A program made the position numbers and the translations under genes. The notes beneath the pieces are model-generated. The model worked only from the letters and a program-made list of their open reading frames with translations, did not search any database and was not told the DNA's origin. A stretch of DNA of 64,000 bases, taken from the NCBI RefSeq assembly GCF_024580955.1, contig NZ_JANIKD010000005.1:104005-168004 (forward strand), read 5' to 3'. Numbering within the stretch: position 1 is the first letter of the stretch; every line of letters starts with the position of its first letter. Source of the stretch: Corynebacterium sp. 122RC1. GTDB lineage: Bacteria > Actinomycetota > Actinomycetes > Mycobacteriales > Mycobacteriaceae. Below, one piece after another: positions 47,203 to 58,300 of this stretch.

Positions 47203-47247
47203 ACCGGAACGTAGGAAAAGATTGTTGCAAGAGGTAGGGAGCACACA

Positions 47248-48357
47248 ATGGCGCGCAGGCTGCGAGTTGTAGTTGCAGGCGGTGGCACCGCGGGGCATAT
47301 TGAACCGGCGTTGGCAACTGCGGATGCGCTGAAGGAGCGCGGCGCTGAGGTGATTGCGTTGGGCACCACCAAGGGTTTGGAAACAACCCTGGTGCCAGCC
47401 CGCGGATACGAGCTTTCCTTGATTGATCCGGTGCCAGTTCCGCGCAAGCCGAACGTGGACTTGCTGAAGCTCCCGTGGCGGTTGCTGCGCAGCGTGCGCC
47501 AGGCGATGGCTGCACTCAAGGCGCACGAGGCAGACGTGCTCATCGGCTTCGGTGGCTACGTTTCCGCACCCGCATACCTGGCCGCGAAACTCACCCGCAC
47601 TCCGTTCTTTGTGCACGAGGCCAACGCCCGCGCCGGAATGGCAAACAAGCTGGGCGTTGCCTTGGGTGGCAAAGGACTGCTGGCCACCCGCGCCGCGGGG
47701 TTCGGGCTCAAAGGTGAGGTGGTGGGGATTCCACTGCGGGCGTCGTTGAGCAATGCCGCGAGCCCGGAGGAACTCGCCGCGCAGAAGGTACGCGCCAGCC
47801 AATTGTGGGGGCTTGACCCCCAGCGGCCGACGATCCTGGTCACCGGTGGCTCGCAAGGCGCGGTGTCGATCAACAAGGCCGTCACCGAGGCAGCACCCGA
47901 TCTGGTGAAGCAGGGCTTCCAAGTGCTGCACCAAGTGGGGAAGAAGAACCCGCTGCCGGAGCTTTCGTTGTCTGGTTATGTGCCGGTGCACTACGTAGAG
48001 GACATGGCCGCGGCCTATGCGATAACCGACCTGGTGATCTGCCGTTCGGGTGCGATGACTGTTGCGGAAAACAGCGCACGCGGCAAAGTGGCCATCTACG
48101 TTCCGCTGCCCATTGGGAATGGGGAGCAGGCACTGAACGCAGCCGAGGTAGTGGAGCGCGGCGGTGCCGTGTTAATCCAGGATGCGGAGCTCAGTGGACA
48201 ACTCCTCAGCAGCACCGTTGCGGAAATCAGCGAACCAGGCCGTTTTGCCCAAATGCAGCACGCCGTCAGCTCGCTGCACAGCGGCAACGCCGCGCAGACC
48301 ATCGCCGACCTTGTCTTTGAAACGGCTTTTCGTACAGAGGACCCAGAGGAGCAGTAA
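47248..48357 (+). CDS. murG: UDP-GlcNAc:lipid I transferase MurG
   Basis: Peripheral GT28 enzyme making lipid II. The glycine-rich loops [11 protein letters not shown] near the N-terminus and [12 protein letters not shown] at about residue 200 bind substrates. The length is 369 aa. It starts 45 bp after ftsW with a GGTAGGGAG site. Confidence 0.95.
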   Translation: MARRLRVVVAGGGTAGHIEPALATADALKERGAEVIALGTTKGLETTLVPARGYELSLIDPVPVPRKPNVDLLKLPWRLLRSVRQAMAALKAHEADVLIGFGGYVSAPAYLAAKLTRTPFFVHEANARAGMANKLGVALGGKGLLATRAAGFGLKGEVVGIPLRASLSNAASPEELAAQKVRASQLWGLDPQRPTILVTGGSQGAVSINKAVTEAAPDLVKQGFQVLHQVGKKNPLPELSLSGYVPVHYVEDMAAAYAITDLVICRSGAMTVAENSARGKVAIYVPLPIGNGEQALNAAEVVERGGAVLIQDAELSGQLLSSTVAEISEPGRFAQMQHAVSSLHSGNAAQTIADLVFETAFRTEDPEEQ

Positions 48358-48361
48358 CACC

Positions 48362-49888
48362 ATGAACAGCTCAGCGACTGAACAGCAAGAGTTTGATTTT
48401 TCTCGGGTGCACCTGGTGGGCATCGGCGGCGCGGGTATGTCCGGTGTGGCTCGTATCCTGCTCGCCCGCAACTGTGTGGTGAGCGGTTCGGATGCCAAGG
48501 ATTCCCGCGCCATTTTGGCGCTTCGCTCCGCCGGTGCCCATGTGGCGATCGGCCACAACGCGTCCAATCTGAGCATCGCCGGACAATTGCCCACCGTGGT
48601 GGTCACTTCCTTTGCTGCCATCCCCAAGGAGAATCCAGAGTTGGTGGCTGCGCGCGAGCGAGGCATCCCGGTTGTCCGCCGCTCGGACATCTTGGCGGAG
48701 CTCATGAAGTCCAGCAAGGAGGTGCTGATCGCCGGCACCCACGGCAAAACCTCCACCACCTCCATGGCGGTAGTAGCCATGCAGGCCGCTGGAATGGACC
48801 CGAGCTTTGCCATCGGCGGGCAACTCAACAAGGCCGGGATCAACGCGCACTGGGGAACGGGGGAGTGCTTTGTCGCTGAGGCCGATGAATCCGACGCCTC
48901 GCTGCTGCGCTACAGTCCTCAGATTGCCGTGGTGACCAACATCGAGCCGGATCACCTGGACTTCTTTGGTACCGCGGAGGCCTACCACCAGGTGTTTGAA
49001 GACTTTGCCCGCAGGCTCCCAAAGGACGGCCATCTGGTGGTCTGCCTCGACGATGCACATGCTGCAGCCCTGGGCGAAAAGCTCAAGACGGAGCTCAACG
49101 TGGTGGGGTACGGCACCCGAGCGGCCGCGCAGGCACACCCGGAGATTGCCCACACCGTGATTGATGGCGTGACCGTGGGTGCCACCGGCACGAGGGCCAC
49201 CGTGCAGATAGGCGAGCAGCGGGTAGACGTAGATCTGCAGATCCCCGGCGAGCACATGATGCTCAATGCCGCCGCAGCGATTACCGCTGGCATGCTTGCC
49301 GGCGGCGAGCTCACGGAGTTGGCCCGCGGAGTGAGCGAGTTTGGTGGGGTGCGCCGCCGCTTTGAATTCATCGGTGCGGTTCCCGCTGGGGACTCTGCCG
49401 GGAAGTTTGCTGGGAAGTTTGGTGGGGTGGAAATTTACGACGACTACGCCCACCACCCAACCGAGGTAGCGGCCGTGCTCTCTGCTGCGCGCCAGCGGCA
49501 GGATGCGAAGGCAGCCGAACAGGGGACGTCGGGACGCGTGCTCGTGGCCTTCCAGCCGCACCTGTACTCCCGCACAATTGAGTTCGCCCAGGAGTTCGCG
49601 GACGCGCTGAGCCTTGCTGACCAGGCTGTGCTGCTGGAAATTTATGGCGCCCGTGAGCAGCCTGTGGAGGGAGTGGACTCTACCATCATCGCCTCCAAGA
49701 TGAGCGCGCCTGTGGTGTATGAGCCAGACTTCTCCGCGGTGCCGGCGCGCCTGTACGAGCTCGCACAACCAGGGGATTTGATCCTCACCATGGGCGCCGG
49801 CAGCGTGACCATGCTCGCCCCGGAGATCCTTGGCGTGCTGCGCGAGGCTGAATCCGGGGCCGAATCCGAAACAGACACGGGGAAGTAG
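48362..49888 (+). CDS. murC: UDP-N-acetylmuramate--L-alanine ligase
   Basis: First Mur ligase. The N-terminal nucleotide fold is [12 protein letters not shown], the P-loop [10 protein letters not shown], and [11 protein letters not shown] the C-terminal signature. The ATG at 48362 lies 4 bp after the murG stop codon. The length is 508 aa. It is followed by ftsQ, with no ddl gene in between. Confidence 0.95.
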   Translation: MNSSATEQQEFDFSRVHLVGIGGAGMSGVARILLARNCVVSGSDAKDSRAILALRSAGAHVAIGHNASNLSIAGQLPTVVVTSFAAIPKENPELVAARERGIPVVRRSDILAELMKSSKEVLIAGTHGKTSTTSMAVVAMQAAGMDPSFAIGGQLNKAGINAHWGTGECFVAEADESDASLLRYSPQIAVVTNIEPDHLDFFGTAEAYHQVFEDFARRLPKDGHLVVCLDDAHAAALGEKLKTELNVVGYGTRAAAQAHPEIAHTVIDGVTVGATGTRATVQIGEQRVDVDLQIPGEHMMLNAAAAITAGMLAGGELTELARGVSEFGGVRRRFEFIGAVPAGDSAGKFAGKFGGVEIYDDYAHHPTEVAAVLSAARQRQDAKAAEQGTSGRVLVAFQPHLYSRTIEFAQEFADALSLADQAVLLEIYGAREQPVEGVDSTIIASKMSAPVVYEPDFSAVPARLYELAQPGDLILTMGAGSVTMLAPEILGVLREAESGAESETDTGK

Positions 49889-49894
49889 CGCACT

Positions 49895-50563
49895 ATGACG
49901 AAGAAGCGCGCGCTCCTCCTTGCGCTGGTGCTGCTGGTGTTGGCGGGTATCGCTGCGGTGGTGGCGTGGTTCGTGCCGGTGCTTAAGGCAAGCAACGTCG
50001 AGGTGGTGGGGAACACCGTGACCACTGTGGATGAAGTTGCCGCTGCGGCGAACGTGCCGGCGGACGCTAACCTCCTGCGCGTTGACCTCCCTGCAACCGC
50101 TCGCCAGGTGGCGCAATTGCCGTGGGTGGCCTCGGCGAAAGCTTCCATGCACCTGCCGGATACCATTGAGATCGAAGTGACCGAACATCAGGCGGTACTG
50201 TTTGTGCGCAACGCCGACGGCGAGCATTTGGTGGATGAGCAGGGCCGCGTCTTTGTGATTGATACCCCTCCGCCTGGCACGGTGGAAGTCACCGGAACTG
50301 GCGCCGGCGCGGAAGACGAAGCCACGCTGAAAGCTGTGGTGGAGGTTGTGCAGGTGCTGGATCCTATGGTGCGTGAGCAGGTAGCGCAGGTCGCCGCCCC
50401 GAGCGCACTGGAGTTGGAGTTCAAGCTTCACGACGGGCGCAGCGTCTACTTTGGCTCAACGGACAACCTGCCGGACAAGGTTGCACTCATGCGCACGGCG
50501 CTGACTCGCCCAGAGGCATATCTGGATGTTTCGGGTGCTCCGATCATCGCGGTCCGCCCCTAG
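49895..50563 (+). CDS. ftsQ: Cell division protein FtsQ
   Basis: Single-pass septum protein. One membrane helix (about residues 5-28) is followed by a POTRA domain (about 31-100, starting SNVEVVGNTVTTVDEV) and the FtsQ beta domain. The length is 222 aa. It ends the mraZ-to-ftsQ run; ftsZ follows after 211 bp with its own promoter elements. Confidence 0.92.
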   Translation: MTKKRALLLALVLLVLAGIAAVVAWFVPVLKASNVEVVGNTVTTVDEVAAAANVPADANLLRVDLPATARQVAQLPWVASAKASMHLPDTIEIEVTEHQAVLFVRNADGEHLVDEQGRVFVIDTPPPGTVEVTGTGAGAEDEATLKAVVEVVQVLDPMVREQVAQVAAPSALELEFKLHDGRSVYFGSTDNLPDKVALMRTALTRPEAYLDVSGAPIIAVRP

Positions 50564-50594
50564 GGGTGGTGCGCATTTGTGCACGTCAAAACCC

Positions 50595-50600
50595 TAAAGT
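50595..50600 (+). promoter_or_regulatory. Putative ftsZ -10 element TAAAGT
   Basis: TAAAGT lies in the ftsQ-ftsZ gap, giving a leader of about 165 bases. The gap has no other clear feature apart from a GTGAAAGGTGAG site before the ATG. Confidence 0.4.
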
Positions 50601-50774
50601 AAAGGTTGAGAGTACCGACACGCCACCAAATGAACCGGAAAATAATCCGCCTTTCCCGCACAATCAATAGCGAGCAACTTGGGCTGTTGATCAAGGATGT
50701 CGTTTCCTTGGAGCAACCGGTCTGGGAAGTGCAGTAACTGCTAAGACGAACAATGTGAAAGGTGAGTCATACAT

Positions 50775-52007
50775 ATGGCTACCCAGGACAATTACCTCGC
50801 GGTAATCAAGGTTGTCGGCGTTGGTGGCGGCGGCGTGAACGCTGTGAACCGCATGATCGAAGAGGGCCTGAAGGGTGTTGAGTTCATCGCGCTGAACACG
50901 GACTCCCAGGCGCTGATGTTCTCCGACGCCGATGTGAAGCTGGATATCGGACGCGAGGCAACCCGTGGCCTCGGCGCAGGTGCAAACCCTGAGGTTGGCC
51001 GCGCATCCGCGGAGGATCACAAGTCTGAGATCGAGGAGACCCTGCGCGGCGCAGACATGGTCTTCGTTGCTGCTGGCGAAGGCGGCGGCACCGGTACTGG
51101 CGCAGCGCCAGTGGTGGCTTCTATTGCCAAGAAGATGGGCGCACTCACCGTGGGTGTGGTGACCCGCCCATTCCACTTCGAGGGCCCTCGCCGTACCCGC
51201 CAGGCACTCGCCGGCATCGATGAGCTGCGCGAGGTCTGCGATACCCTGATCGTGATCCCGAATGACCGCCTGCTGCAGCTCGGCGACGCCACCATGTCCA
51301 TGGTGGACGCATTCCGCGCCGCTGACCAGGTACTCCACAACGGTGTGAAGGGCATCACCGACCTCATCACCACCCCGGGCATCATCAACGTGGACTTTGC
51401 GGACGTGCGTTCCGTGATGGCTGACGCTGGTTCCGCCCTCATGGGCGTGGGTACCGCCCGTGGCGATCGCCGCGTGCTCCAGGCTGCCGAGCAGGCCATC
51501 AACTCTCCACTGCTGGAGTCCACCATGGCCGGCGCAAAGGGCGTGCTTCTTTCCGTTGCCGGTGGCTCTGACCTGGGCCTCCAGGAAGTGGACGAGGCCG
51601 GCACGATGGTGCAGCAGCTCGCGGATGACGATGTCAACTTGATCTTCGGCACCACCTTTGACGACAACCTGGGCGATGAAGTCCGCGTGACCGTGATCGC
51701 AACTGGCTTCGACCCACAGGGCAACACCGTCGCACAGGCACCAGCACAGGCTCAGGCACAGACTCAGGAGCGCCCGTCCCTGTTCGGTGAGCAGGCGCCA
51801 CAGGAGCAAACTCCAACCCCAGCCCCAACGTCTGCCCCTTCGCAGCAGCCTGGTCCTCGCCACAGCTACGACGAGCACACCAATTCTGGCGGTAACGGCC
51901 TGTTTACCTCCTCCTCCCGGCCGTCCTACCCGCAGCACGAGGAGCGCCCAGCGCAGCCACGCCGCAACGATGGCGATGACCTGGATGTTCCAGACTTCCT
52001 CCGCTAA
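50775..52007 (+). CDS. ftsZ: Cell division GTPase FtsZ
   Basis: Tubulin homologue forming the division ring. The GTP signature [10 protein letters not shown] lies near residue 105. The conserved core (about 1-315) is followed by a Gln/Pro/Ser-rich linker and the C-terminal peptide [10 protein letters not shown], the probable docking site for SepF and FtsW, since actinobacteria lack FtsA. The length is 410 aa. Confidence 0.97.
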   Translation: MATQDNYLAVIKVVGVGGGGVNAVNRMIEEGLKGVEFIALNTDSQALMFSDADVKLDIGREATRGLGAGANPEVGRASAEDHKSEIEETLRGADMVFVAAGEGGGTGTGAAPVVASIAKKMGALTVGVVTRPFHFEGPRRTRQALAGIDELREVCDTLIVIPNDRLLQLGDATMSMVDAFRAADQVLHNGVKGITDLITTPGIINVDFADVRSVMADAGSALMGVGTARGDRRVLQAAEQAINSPLLESTMAGAKGVLLSVAGGSDLGLQEVDEAGTMVQQLADDDVNLIFGTTFDDNLGDEVRVTVIATGFDPQGNTVAQAPAQAQAQTQERPSLFGEQAPQEQTPTPAPTSAPSQQPGPRHSYDEHTNSGGNGLFTSSSRPSYPQHEERPAQPRRNDGDDLDVPDFLR

Positions 52008-52058
52008 CCCGGCAGTTCAACAGCAGCACTGCATTCAAAGAAAGCACCTTTCACGCCG

Positions 52059-52790
52059 ATGACTGAAAAGGGAAACGACCGCCCCGTCCGCAAAGTGTTC
52101 ACCACCAGAGCGGGCGGGGTGTCCCTTGCGCCCTACGATTCCTTCAATTTGGGTGATCATGTGGGCGACGAGCCCAGCGCCGTAGCGCAAAACAGGGCTC
52201 GGCTGGCTGAGGTGTTAGGGCTCGGAGTGGAGAACTTTGTGTGGATGGAGCAAGTCCATTCCAACAACGTCACCGTGGTGGATGGCCCTCAGGCCAATCC
52301 GGTGGAAGTTACCGACGCGCTCGTGACATCGGCCCGTGGCCTGGCCCTGACTGTGTTGGTGGCGGACTGCGTTCCCATTTTGCTGTCAGATACCACCACG
52401 CCCGGCAACAGCGTGATCGCCGCGGTGCACGCAGGGCGCCTTGGCGCCCGCAACGGGATTGTGGCAAAAACCATTGATGTGATGGTGGAGCAGGGGGCCA
52501 CGCCTGCACACATTCACGCGCTCATTGGCCCTGCCGCGTCGGGGGCACATTATGAGGTCCCCAAGGAAATGGCGCAGGACGTGGAAAGCAAACTTCCGGG
52601 GAGTGCGACCACCACAAAGAAGGGGAGCGTCGGCTTGGATTTGCGTGCCGGCATTGTGCGCCAGCTTTTGGAAAAAGGCGTTCGAGCGATTGACGCCGAC
52701 CCAAGGTGCACCATTGAAGATGACACTTTCTTTTCCTACCGCAGGCAGGGCACAACAGGGCGCCAAGCTGGGGTTATCTGGCTGCCGTGA
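52059..52790 (+). CDS. pgeF: Multicopper-oxidase-like (laccase domain) protein PgeF
   Basis: YfiH/DUF152 family, known as a peptidoglycan editing factor and as a purine nucleoside-acting enzyme in other bacteria. The zinc site residues are in EQVHSNNV, ADCVPILL and AAVHAGRLG. The length is 243 aa. It follows ftsZ, as in other actinobacteria. Its TGA overlaps an ATG (TGATG), where yggS would normally start. Confidence 0.9.
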   Translation: MTEKGNDRPVRKVFTTRAGGVSLAPYDSFNLGDHVGDEPSAVAQNRARLAEVLGLGVENFVWMEQVHSNNVTVVDGPQANPVEVTDALVTSARGLALTVLVADCVPILLSDTTTPGNSVIAAVHAGRLGARNGIVAKTIDVMVEQGATPAHIHALIGPAASGAHYEVPKEMAQDVESKLPGSATTTKKGSVGLDLRAGIVRQLLEKGVRAIDADPRCTIEDDTFFSYRRQGTTGRQAGVIWLP

Positions 52791-52855
52791 TGGCCGCCGC
52801 GAATTCCCAAACACCTGCCGCGAGTGCATCAGCGGCCGGCCGCGCAAAAGATTAA
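52790..52855 (+). pseudogene. Possible remnant of the yggS start
   Basis: A 21-codon open frame starts in the TGATG overlap with pgeF, the normal place and coupling of yggS (PLP homeostasis protein). It encodes an Ala-rich stretch with SAAGRA, resembling the YggS N-terminal helix, then stops. No trace of the following 200 or so codons is found before sepF. It could equally be chance. Confidence 0.3.
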
Positions 52856-52975
52856 TAATTATCCGCGAACACGCCGAGAAAATGCGCAAAACCCCAGTGT
52901 GCAGCATTTAAGTTAGACCACAGTAAAACCTGAAAAACTCGAAGCTTTGCATCAAATTGAAAGGACACGCTGTAG

Positions 52976-53458
52976 ATGTCGATCATGAAGAAGACCAAGG
53001 AGTTCTTTGGCCTCACCCCATACGAGGCTGATCGCGAGGACGCCTACTACGACGACGAGCCAGCCTACGAAGGTAACCTCGCGTACGCCCCACGTTACGA
53101 GGATGAGCCAAGCTACTCCCACCGATACGCAGCGACTCCAGCCACCTCTGCGCCCTCCGCTTCCTCCGCTTCCCGTGGCGTGGCTTCTGGCCTTTCCACC
53201 GCGATCGTGCCCGTGGTCATCAACGGCTACTCCGACGCAGCGCTGATCGGCGAGCCTTTCCGTGACGGCGACGCCGTGGTGTTCAACATGGGCGACATCG
53301 AGCATGGCGACGCCCGCCGTATCGTGGACTTCGCCGCTGGCCTGTGCTTCGCCCTGCGCGGCACCATGCAGAAGCTGGATTCCAAGGTGTTCGCAATCGT
53401 GCCTGAGCGTGCCTCCATTTCCACCTTGGAGCTCGAACGCGCCGCAGGGCTGCGCTAA
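52976..53458 (+). CDS. sepF: Cell division protein SepF
   Basis: Membrane anchor for FtsZ in bacteria without FtsA. The N-terminal amphipathic helix (MSIMKKTKEFFGL) is followed by an acidic, tyrosine-rich linker and the SepF core (about 75-155, with the segment DARRIVDFAAGL). The length is 160 aa. AAAGGAC precedes the ATG. A terminator follows it. Confidence 0.94.
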   Translation: MSIMKKTKEFFGLTPYEADREDAYYDDEPAYEGNLAYAPRYEDEPSYSHRYAATPATSAPSASSASRGVASGLSTAIVPVVINGYSDAALIGEPFRDGDAVVFNMGDIEHGDARRIVDFAAGLCFALRGTMQKLDSKVFAIVPERASISTLELERAAGLR

Positions 53459-53496
53459 AAAGCTAAATAGCTCCCGCTGCGGAACCAAAACTTTCC

Positions 53497-53549
53497 CCCA
53501 AGCGTTGTGCGTTGTGGATGTGTCCCCTCAACGCCCGCTTGGGTTTTTT
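53497..53549 (+). terminator. Terminator after sepF
   Basis: CCCAAGCG pairs with CGCTTGGG across a 31-base loop, followed by TTTTTT. Confidence 0.75.
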
Positions 53550-53624
53550 CTGCCCTGCTGGGCAAGACCCTGGGTAAGACTCAGCGGGGAAGTGAGGGAT
53601 GCAAAGAAACATGAAAGGGAAGTA

Positions 53625-53924
53625 GTGCTCACGCTTTTTACAATTCTCGCGCTCATCGTGCGGGTGTATATGTTCATCCTGATCGCGCGCATTTTGATCG
53701 AGATGATTCAAGGGTTCTCCCGCAATTTTCAGGCCCCGCGTTGGTTTAACGTGATTGGTGAAATGATTTTCCAGGTCACTGATCCGCCGGTGAAGGCATT
53801 GCGCCGCATGATTCCGCCGCTGCGCCTCGGTGGTGTGGCCCTGGATGTATCAATCCTGGTGCTGTACTTTGGCCTGTACTTTGTGCTGATCTTGCTCGGG
53901 ATTGCTGCGAATAGTTTTGTGTGA
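53625..53924 (+). CDS. yggT: YggT family membrane protein
   Basis: A 99-residue protein with two hydrophobic helices (about 4-24 and 72-96) and the conserved VTDPPVKALRRMIPP between them. The start is a GTG at 53625 with AAAGGGA upstream. Position between sepF and wag31 is standard in Gram-positive division clusters. Its exact role is unknown. Confidence 0.9.
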   Translation: MLTLFTILALIVRVYMFILIARILIEMIQGFSRNFQAPRWFNVIGEMIFQVTDPPVKALRRMIPPLRLGGVALDVSILVLYFGLYFVLILLGIAANSFV

Positions 53925-54104
53925 GATTTAGCGCCAAAATCCTAGATGAAACCGTATGGAATCCACAGTTGTTCACCTGCTGAAAGGTTAGGATAGGCGG
54001 GGAACACTTGGCGTTTCCCTTAGTGGTTACGTTACTGTGGACATGTTAAGAGCCCGAAAGCCAAAAATTATTGGCGGGTAAATGATTCTCGAAGGGAAAA
54101 GCTC

Positions 54105-55136
54105 ATGCCGCTGACTCCAGCCGATGTGCATAACGTCGCGTTTAGCAAGCCGCCGATTGGCAAGCGCGGTTACAACGAGGACGAAGTAGACCAGTTCCTT
54201 GATCTCGTTGAGGACACCCTCGCTGAGATCCAAGAGGAAAACGAGGAACTGCGCGCGCAGGTTGAGGAGCTCAAGCAGGAGCTTGCCCAGGCCGGCAAGT
54301 CTGCGCCAGCCGTCACCCCAGTACCTGCATCCGCCAAGGCTGATTCCAAGGTTGATGAGGCAGCCATCCGCAAGGAGATCGAGGCCATGCTCAAGGCTGA
54401 GTTTGAGCAAAAGCTCGAGGCATCCAAGAAGCAGGCCGACGCCGCCAAGGCCGAAGCCGAGGCAGCAAAGCAGGCGGAGGCTAAGGCCAAGGCAGAGGCA
54501 GACGCCGCAAAGCGCGAGGCTCAGGCGGCCAAGGCAAAGGCAGATGCAGCACCTGCTCAGGCCCAGGCTGTTTCCGCCGCTGCAGTGCCAGCAGCCGCCA
54601 AGGGTGGCGAGGCCACTGCTGATACCCACATGCAGGCAGCCAAGGTGCTGAGCCTTGCTCAGGAGATGGCAGACCGCCTGACCTCCGAGGCTTCCTCCGA
54701 GTCCCAGTCCATGCTCGCAGAGGCCCGCGAGGCAGCAGAGCGCCAGATCTCCGAGGCCGACGCACGCTCCAAGGCAACCCTGGAAGACGCACAGCGCCGC
54801 GCCCAGGAGCAGCTCACCGAGGCAGAGACCCGCTCCCAGCAGCTCGTTGCAGACGCTGAGAAGCGCGCCGAGGAAACCACTACCTCCGCAAACCAGCAGG
54901 CTGCTGAGCAGATCCGCCAGGCTGAGGACAAGGCAAATGCCCTGCAGGCAGACGCAGAGCAGAAGCACACCCAGATCATGGCAACGGTGAAGGAGCAGCA
55001 GGAGGCGCTGGAGAAGCGCATCGCCGAGCTGCGCACCTTCGAGCGCGAGTACCGCACACGCCTCAAGACCCTGCTGCAGTCCCAGCTTGATGAGTTGGAG
55101 TCCCGCGGCACCTCCGCCCCAGAGGGTAACAACTAA
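54105..55136 (+). CDS. wag31: Polar growth protein Wag31 (DivIVA)
   Basis: Coiled-coil scaffold for apical growth. The membrane-binding N-terminal domain (about 1-60) contains [28 protein letters not shown], in two stretches. A long Ala/Glu/Lys/Gln coiled coil, with an AEA-AKA-rich segment at about 110-165, fills the rest. The length is 343 aa. GAAGGG precedes the ATG. The 180 bp upstream contain TAGGAT (53989-53994) and a GGAAC...GTTAC pair resembling an ECF-sigma promoter, so more than one promoter is possible. Confidence 0.95.
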   Translation: MPLTPADVHNVAFSKPPIGKRGYNEDEVDQFLDLVEDTLAEIQEENEELRAQVEELKQELAQAGKSAPAVTPVPASAKADSKVDEAAIRKEIEAMLKAEFEQKLEASKKQADAAKAEAEAAKQAEAKAKAEADAAKREAQAAKAKADAAPAQAQAVSAAAVPAAAKGGEATADTHMQAAKVLSLAQEMADRLTSEASSESQSMLAEAREAAERQISEADARSKATLEDAQRRAQEQLTEAETRSQQLVADAEKRAEETTTSANQQAAEQIRQAEDKANALQADAEQKHTQIMATVKEQQEALEKRIAELRTFEREYRTRLKTLLQSQLDELESRGTSAPEGNN

Positions 55137-55152
55137 GCTCGTTGAGAGCACC

Positions 55153-55196
55153 AAAAGGACCGCCTTGCGCAGCATTTGCCAAGGCGGTAACCTTTT
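55153..55196 (+). terminator. Terminator-like hairpin after wag31
   Basis: AAAAGG-x-CCGCCTTG pairs with CAAGGCGG-xxx-CCTTTT around a 12-base loop, ending CCTTTT. It separates wag31 from the ileS leader. Confidence 0.7.
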
Positions 55197-55199
55197 GCT

Positions 55200-55388
55200 C
55201 ATTATGGCGTTGATCCGGCTATCACCGGGGAGCCTCCGGAAGAACGGCGTCCGCCTAGTAGAACCGGACGGGTAAGACCGTCATCTCCTTCACGAATGAA
55301 GCGGAATGCTGTAGTAAAGCAGCGTTCAAGCAGGGTGGTACCGCGCAGTTTGCGTCCCTGCACTAGCAGCTACATGTATGTGAAGGAG
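55200..55388 (+). promoter_or_regulatory. T-box riboswitch of ileS (translational type)
   Basis: Specifier-loop context GGCTATCACC holds the Ile codon ATC at 55221-55223. The T-box sequence AGGGTGGTACCGCG is at 55332-55345. CTCCTTCAC (55285-55293) is fully complementary to GTGAAGGAG (55380-55388), the ileS ribosome binding region, so uncharged tRNA-Ile would free translation rather than stop a terminator. This is the known actinobacterial ileS arrangement. Confidence 0.93.
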
Positions 55389-55395
55389 TTTTTTC

Positions 55396-58300
55396 ATGGC
55401 TGAAGTAGGCGGCGTGTACCCTCGCGTGGACCTCACCGGCGGTTCCAACCGTTTCCCGGACATGGAGCAGGAAGTGCTCAAGTTCTGGAAGCAGGACAAC
55501 ACGTTCCAAGCCTCCCTGGATAACCGGGAGGGGGCAGATGAGTACGTGTTCTATGACGGCCCACCGTTTGCGAACGGTTTGCCGCACTACGGGCACCTTC
55601 TGACCGGCTATGTGAAAGACATCATCCCGCGCTACCGCACGATGGCCGGCTATCACGTACCTCGCGTCTTTGGCTGGGACACTCACGGCCTTCCCGCGGA
55701 GCTTGAGGCGGAAAAGCAGCTCGGGATTAAGGACAAGGGCGAGATCGAGGCAATGGGTCTGGCCAAGTTCAATGAGTATTGCGCCACCTCCGTGCTGCGC
55801 TACACCAAGGAGTGGGAAGAGTATGTGACTCGCCAGGCCCGCTGGGTGGACTTTGAAAACGGCTACAAGACCATGGACCCCGGCTATATGGAGTCCGTAA
55901 TCTGGGCCTTCAAGCAGCTCTACGATAAGGGCCTGATCTACCAGGGCTTCCGTGTGCTGCCGTACTCCTGGGCTGAGCACACCCCGCTGTCCAACCAGGA
56001 AACCCGCCTGGATGATTCCTACAAAATGCGCCAGGACCCAACCCTGACAGTGACCTTCCCAATCACCGGCGTGGCCGAGGGATTCAGCGCGGATGCATCA
56101 CTGGTGGGGGCAAAGGCCCTTGCCTGGACCACCACCCCGTGGACGCTGCCCTCCAACCTGGCGCTGGCAGTGAACCCCGAGGTCACCTACGCGGTGGTCC
56201 AAGCCGGTGAAGGCGCCACCGCTGCGGTAGCGGGGGATCGCGTGATCCTGGCTGAGGCGCTACTGGGTGCTTATGCTGCAGAACTCGGTGAGTACGAGGT
56301 ACTGCGCACTCTGCCCGGCCGCGAGCTTGAGGGCCTTACCTACGAGCCGATCTTCCCGTACTTCAAGGACCATGAAAACGCCTTCAAGATCCTGCTCGCG
56401 GAGTACGTGACCACCGAGGACGGCACCGGTGTGGTCCACCAGGCGCCGGCGTTTGGTGAAGATGATATGAACACCTGCAATGCCTACGGTATTGCTACGG
56501 TGGTGCCAGTGGACATGGATGGCAAGTTCACCTCCCTCGTTCCCGAATACGCCGGCCAATTGGTGTTTGATGCGAACAAGGACATCATCCGTGACCTCAA
56601 GGCAGCAGGCCGCGTGGTGCGCCACCAGACCATTGAGCACTCTTACCCGCACTCCTGGCGTTCCGGCGAGCCGCTGATTTACATGGCGTTGCCCTCTTGG
56701 TTCGTCTCCGTTTCCAAGTTCCGCGATCGTATGGTGGAGCTCAACCAAGAAATTGAGTGGATGCCGGAGCACGTCCGCGATGGGCAGTTTGGCAAGTGGC
56801 TGGAAAACGCCCGTGACTGGAACATCTCCCGCTCCCGCTACTGGGGCAGCCCAATCCCAGTGTGGATGAGCGATGATGAAAATTACCCACGCGTGGACGT
56901 GTACGGTTCTCTGGAGGAACTGGAGCGCGACTTCGGCCGGAAGCCAAAGAGCCTGCACCGCCCGGACATCGATGAGTTGACTCGCCCGAACCCTGACGAT
57001 CCCACGGGCAAGTCCACCATGCGCCGCGTCCCGGACGTGCTGGACGTGTGGTTCGATTCCGGCTCCATGCCTTTTGCCCAGTTCCACTACCCGTTTGAGA
57101 ACAAAGAGTTCTTTGAGAACCACACTCCGGCGGACTTCATCGTGGAGTACATCGGTCAAACTCGAGGCTGGTTCTACCTGTTGCATGTGCTTTCCGTTGG
57201 CCTGTTTGACCGGCCCGCGTTCAAGAAGGTGGTGGCGCACGGTATCGTGCTCGGCGATGACGGCCTGAAGATGAGTAAGTCCAAGGGCAATTACCCCAAC
57301 GTCAATGAGGTGTTTGACCGCGACGGTTCAGACGCGATGCGTTGGTTCCTCATGTCCAGCCCGATTCTGCGTGGCGGAAACCTCATCGTGACTGAGCAGG
57401 GTATCCGCGAAGGCGTGCGCCAGGCACTGTTGCCAATGTGGAATGCGTACAGCTTCCTGCAGCTCTACACCTCTCAGCCAGCTCAGTGGTCCACGGAATC
57501 CAAGGACGTGTTGGACCGCTACATCTTGGCCAAGCTCCATGATCTCGTGGCCAACGTGAATATAGCTTTGGATAATACGGATATCGCCGCTGCGTGTGAT
57601 GAGGTGCGCTGGTTCTGTGACGCCTTGACCAACTGGTACGTGCGCCGCTCCCGCGAGCGCTTCTGGGCCGGGGATGATGCCCACCCAGAGGCCTTCAACA
57701 CCCTCTACACCGTGCTGGAAACCCTCACCCGCGTGGCCGCGCCGCTGCTGCCCATGGCAACCGAGGTGATTTGGCGTGGCCTCACCGGGGAGCGTTCCGT
57801 GCACCTTACGGACTTCCCCAAGGCGGAGGACTTCCCGGCTGACCCGGAGCTGGTGCGCACCATGGATGAGATCCGCGGCGTCTGTTCCGCTACCAACTCG
57901 ATCCGCAAGGCGCACAAGCTGCGCAACCGCCTGCCGCTGCCAGGCCTCACGGTGGCCCTGCCGGAGTCTGAGCGCTTGGCGGATTTCGCGGCGATCATCA
58001 AGGACGAGGTGAACGTGAAAGACATCACCTTGACCTCTGATGTGGATTCTGTGGGCCGCTTCGATGTAGTGGTGAACGCAAAGGTTGCTGGCCCTCGCCT
58101 GGGTAAGGACGTGCAGCAGGCTATCAAGGCAGTGAAGGCCGGCAACTACGAGCGCGTGGGTGAAAGCGTGGTGGCGGACGGCATTGAGCTGCTGCCAGGT
58201 GAATTCACCGAGCGTCTGGTGGCTGCGGAGCCAGAGACCACCGCGCAGATCGACGGCGTGGACGGCCTGGTGGTGCTGGACATCACCGTTACCGAGCCGC

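Noticed and set aside
46042..50431. Long minus-strand open frames (649 and 686 codons) across ftsW-murG and murC-ftsQ
   Set aside because: Antisense shadows of well-supported Mur/Fts genes; the His/Arg/Gly-rich products match no family.
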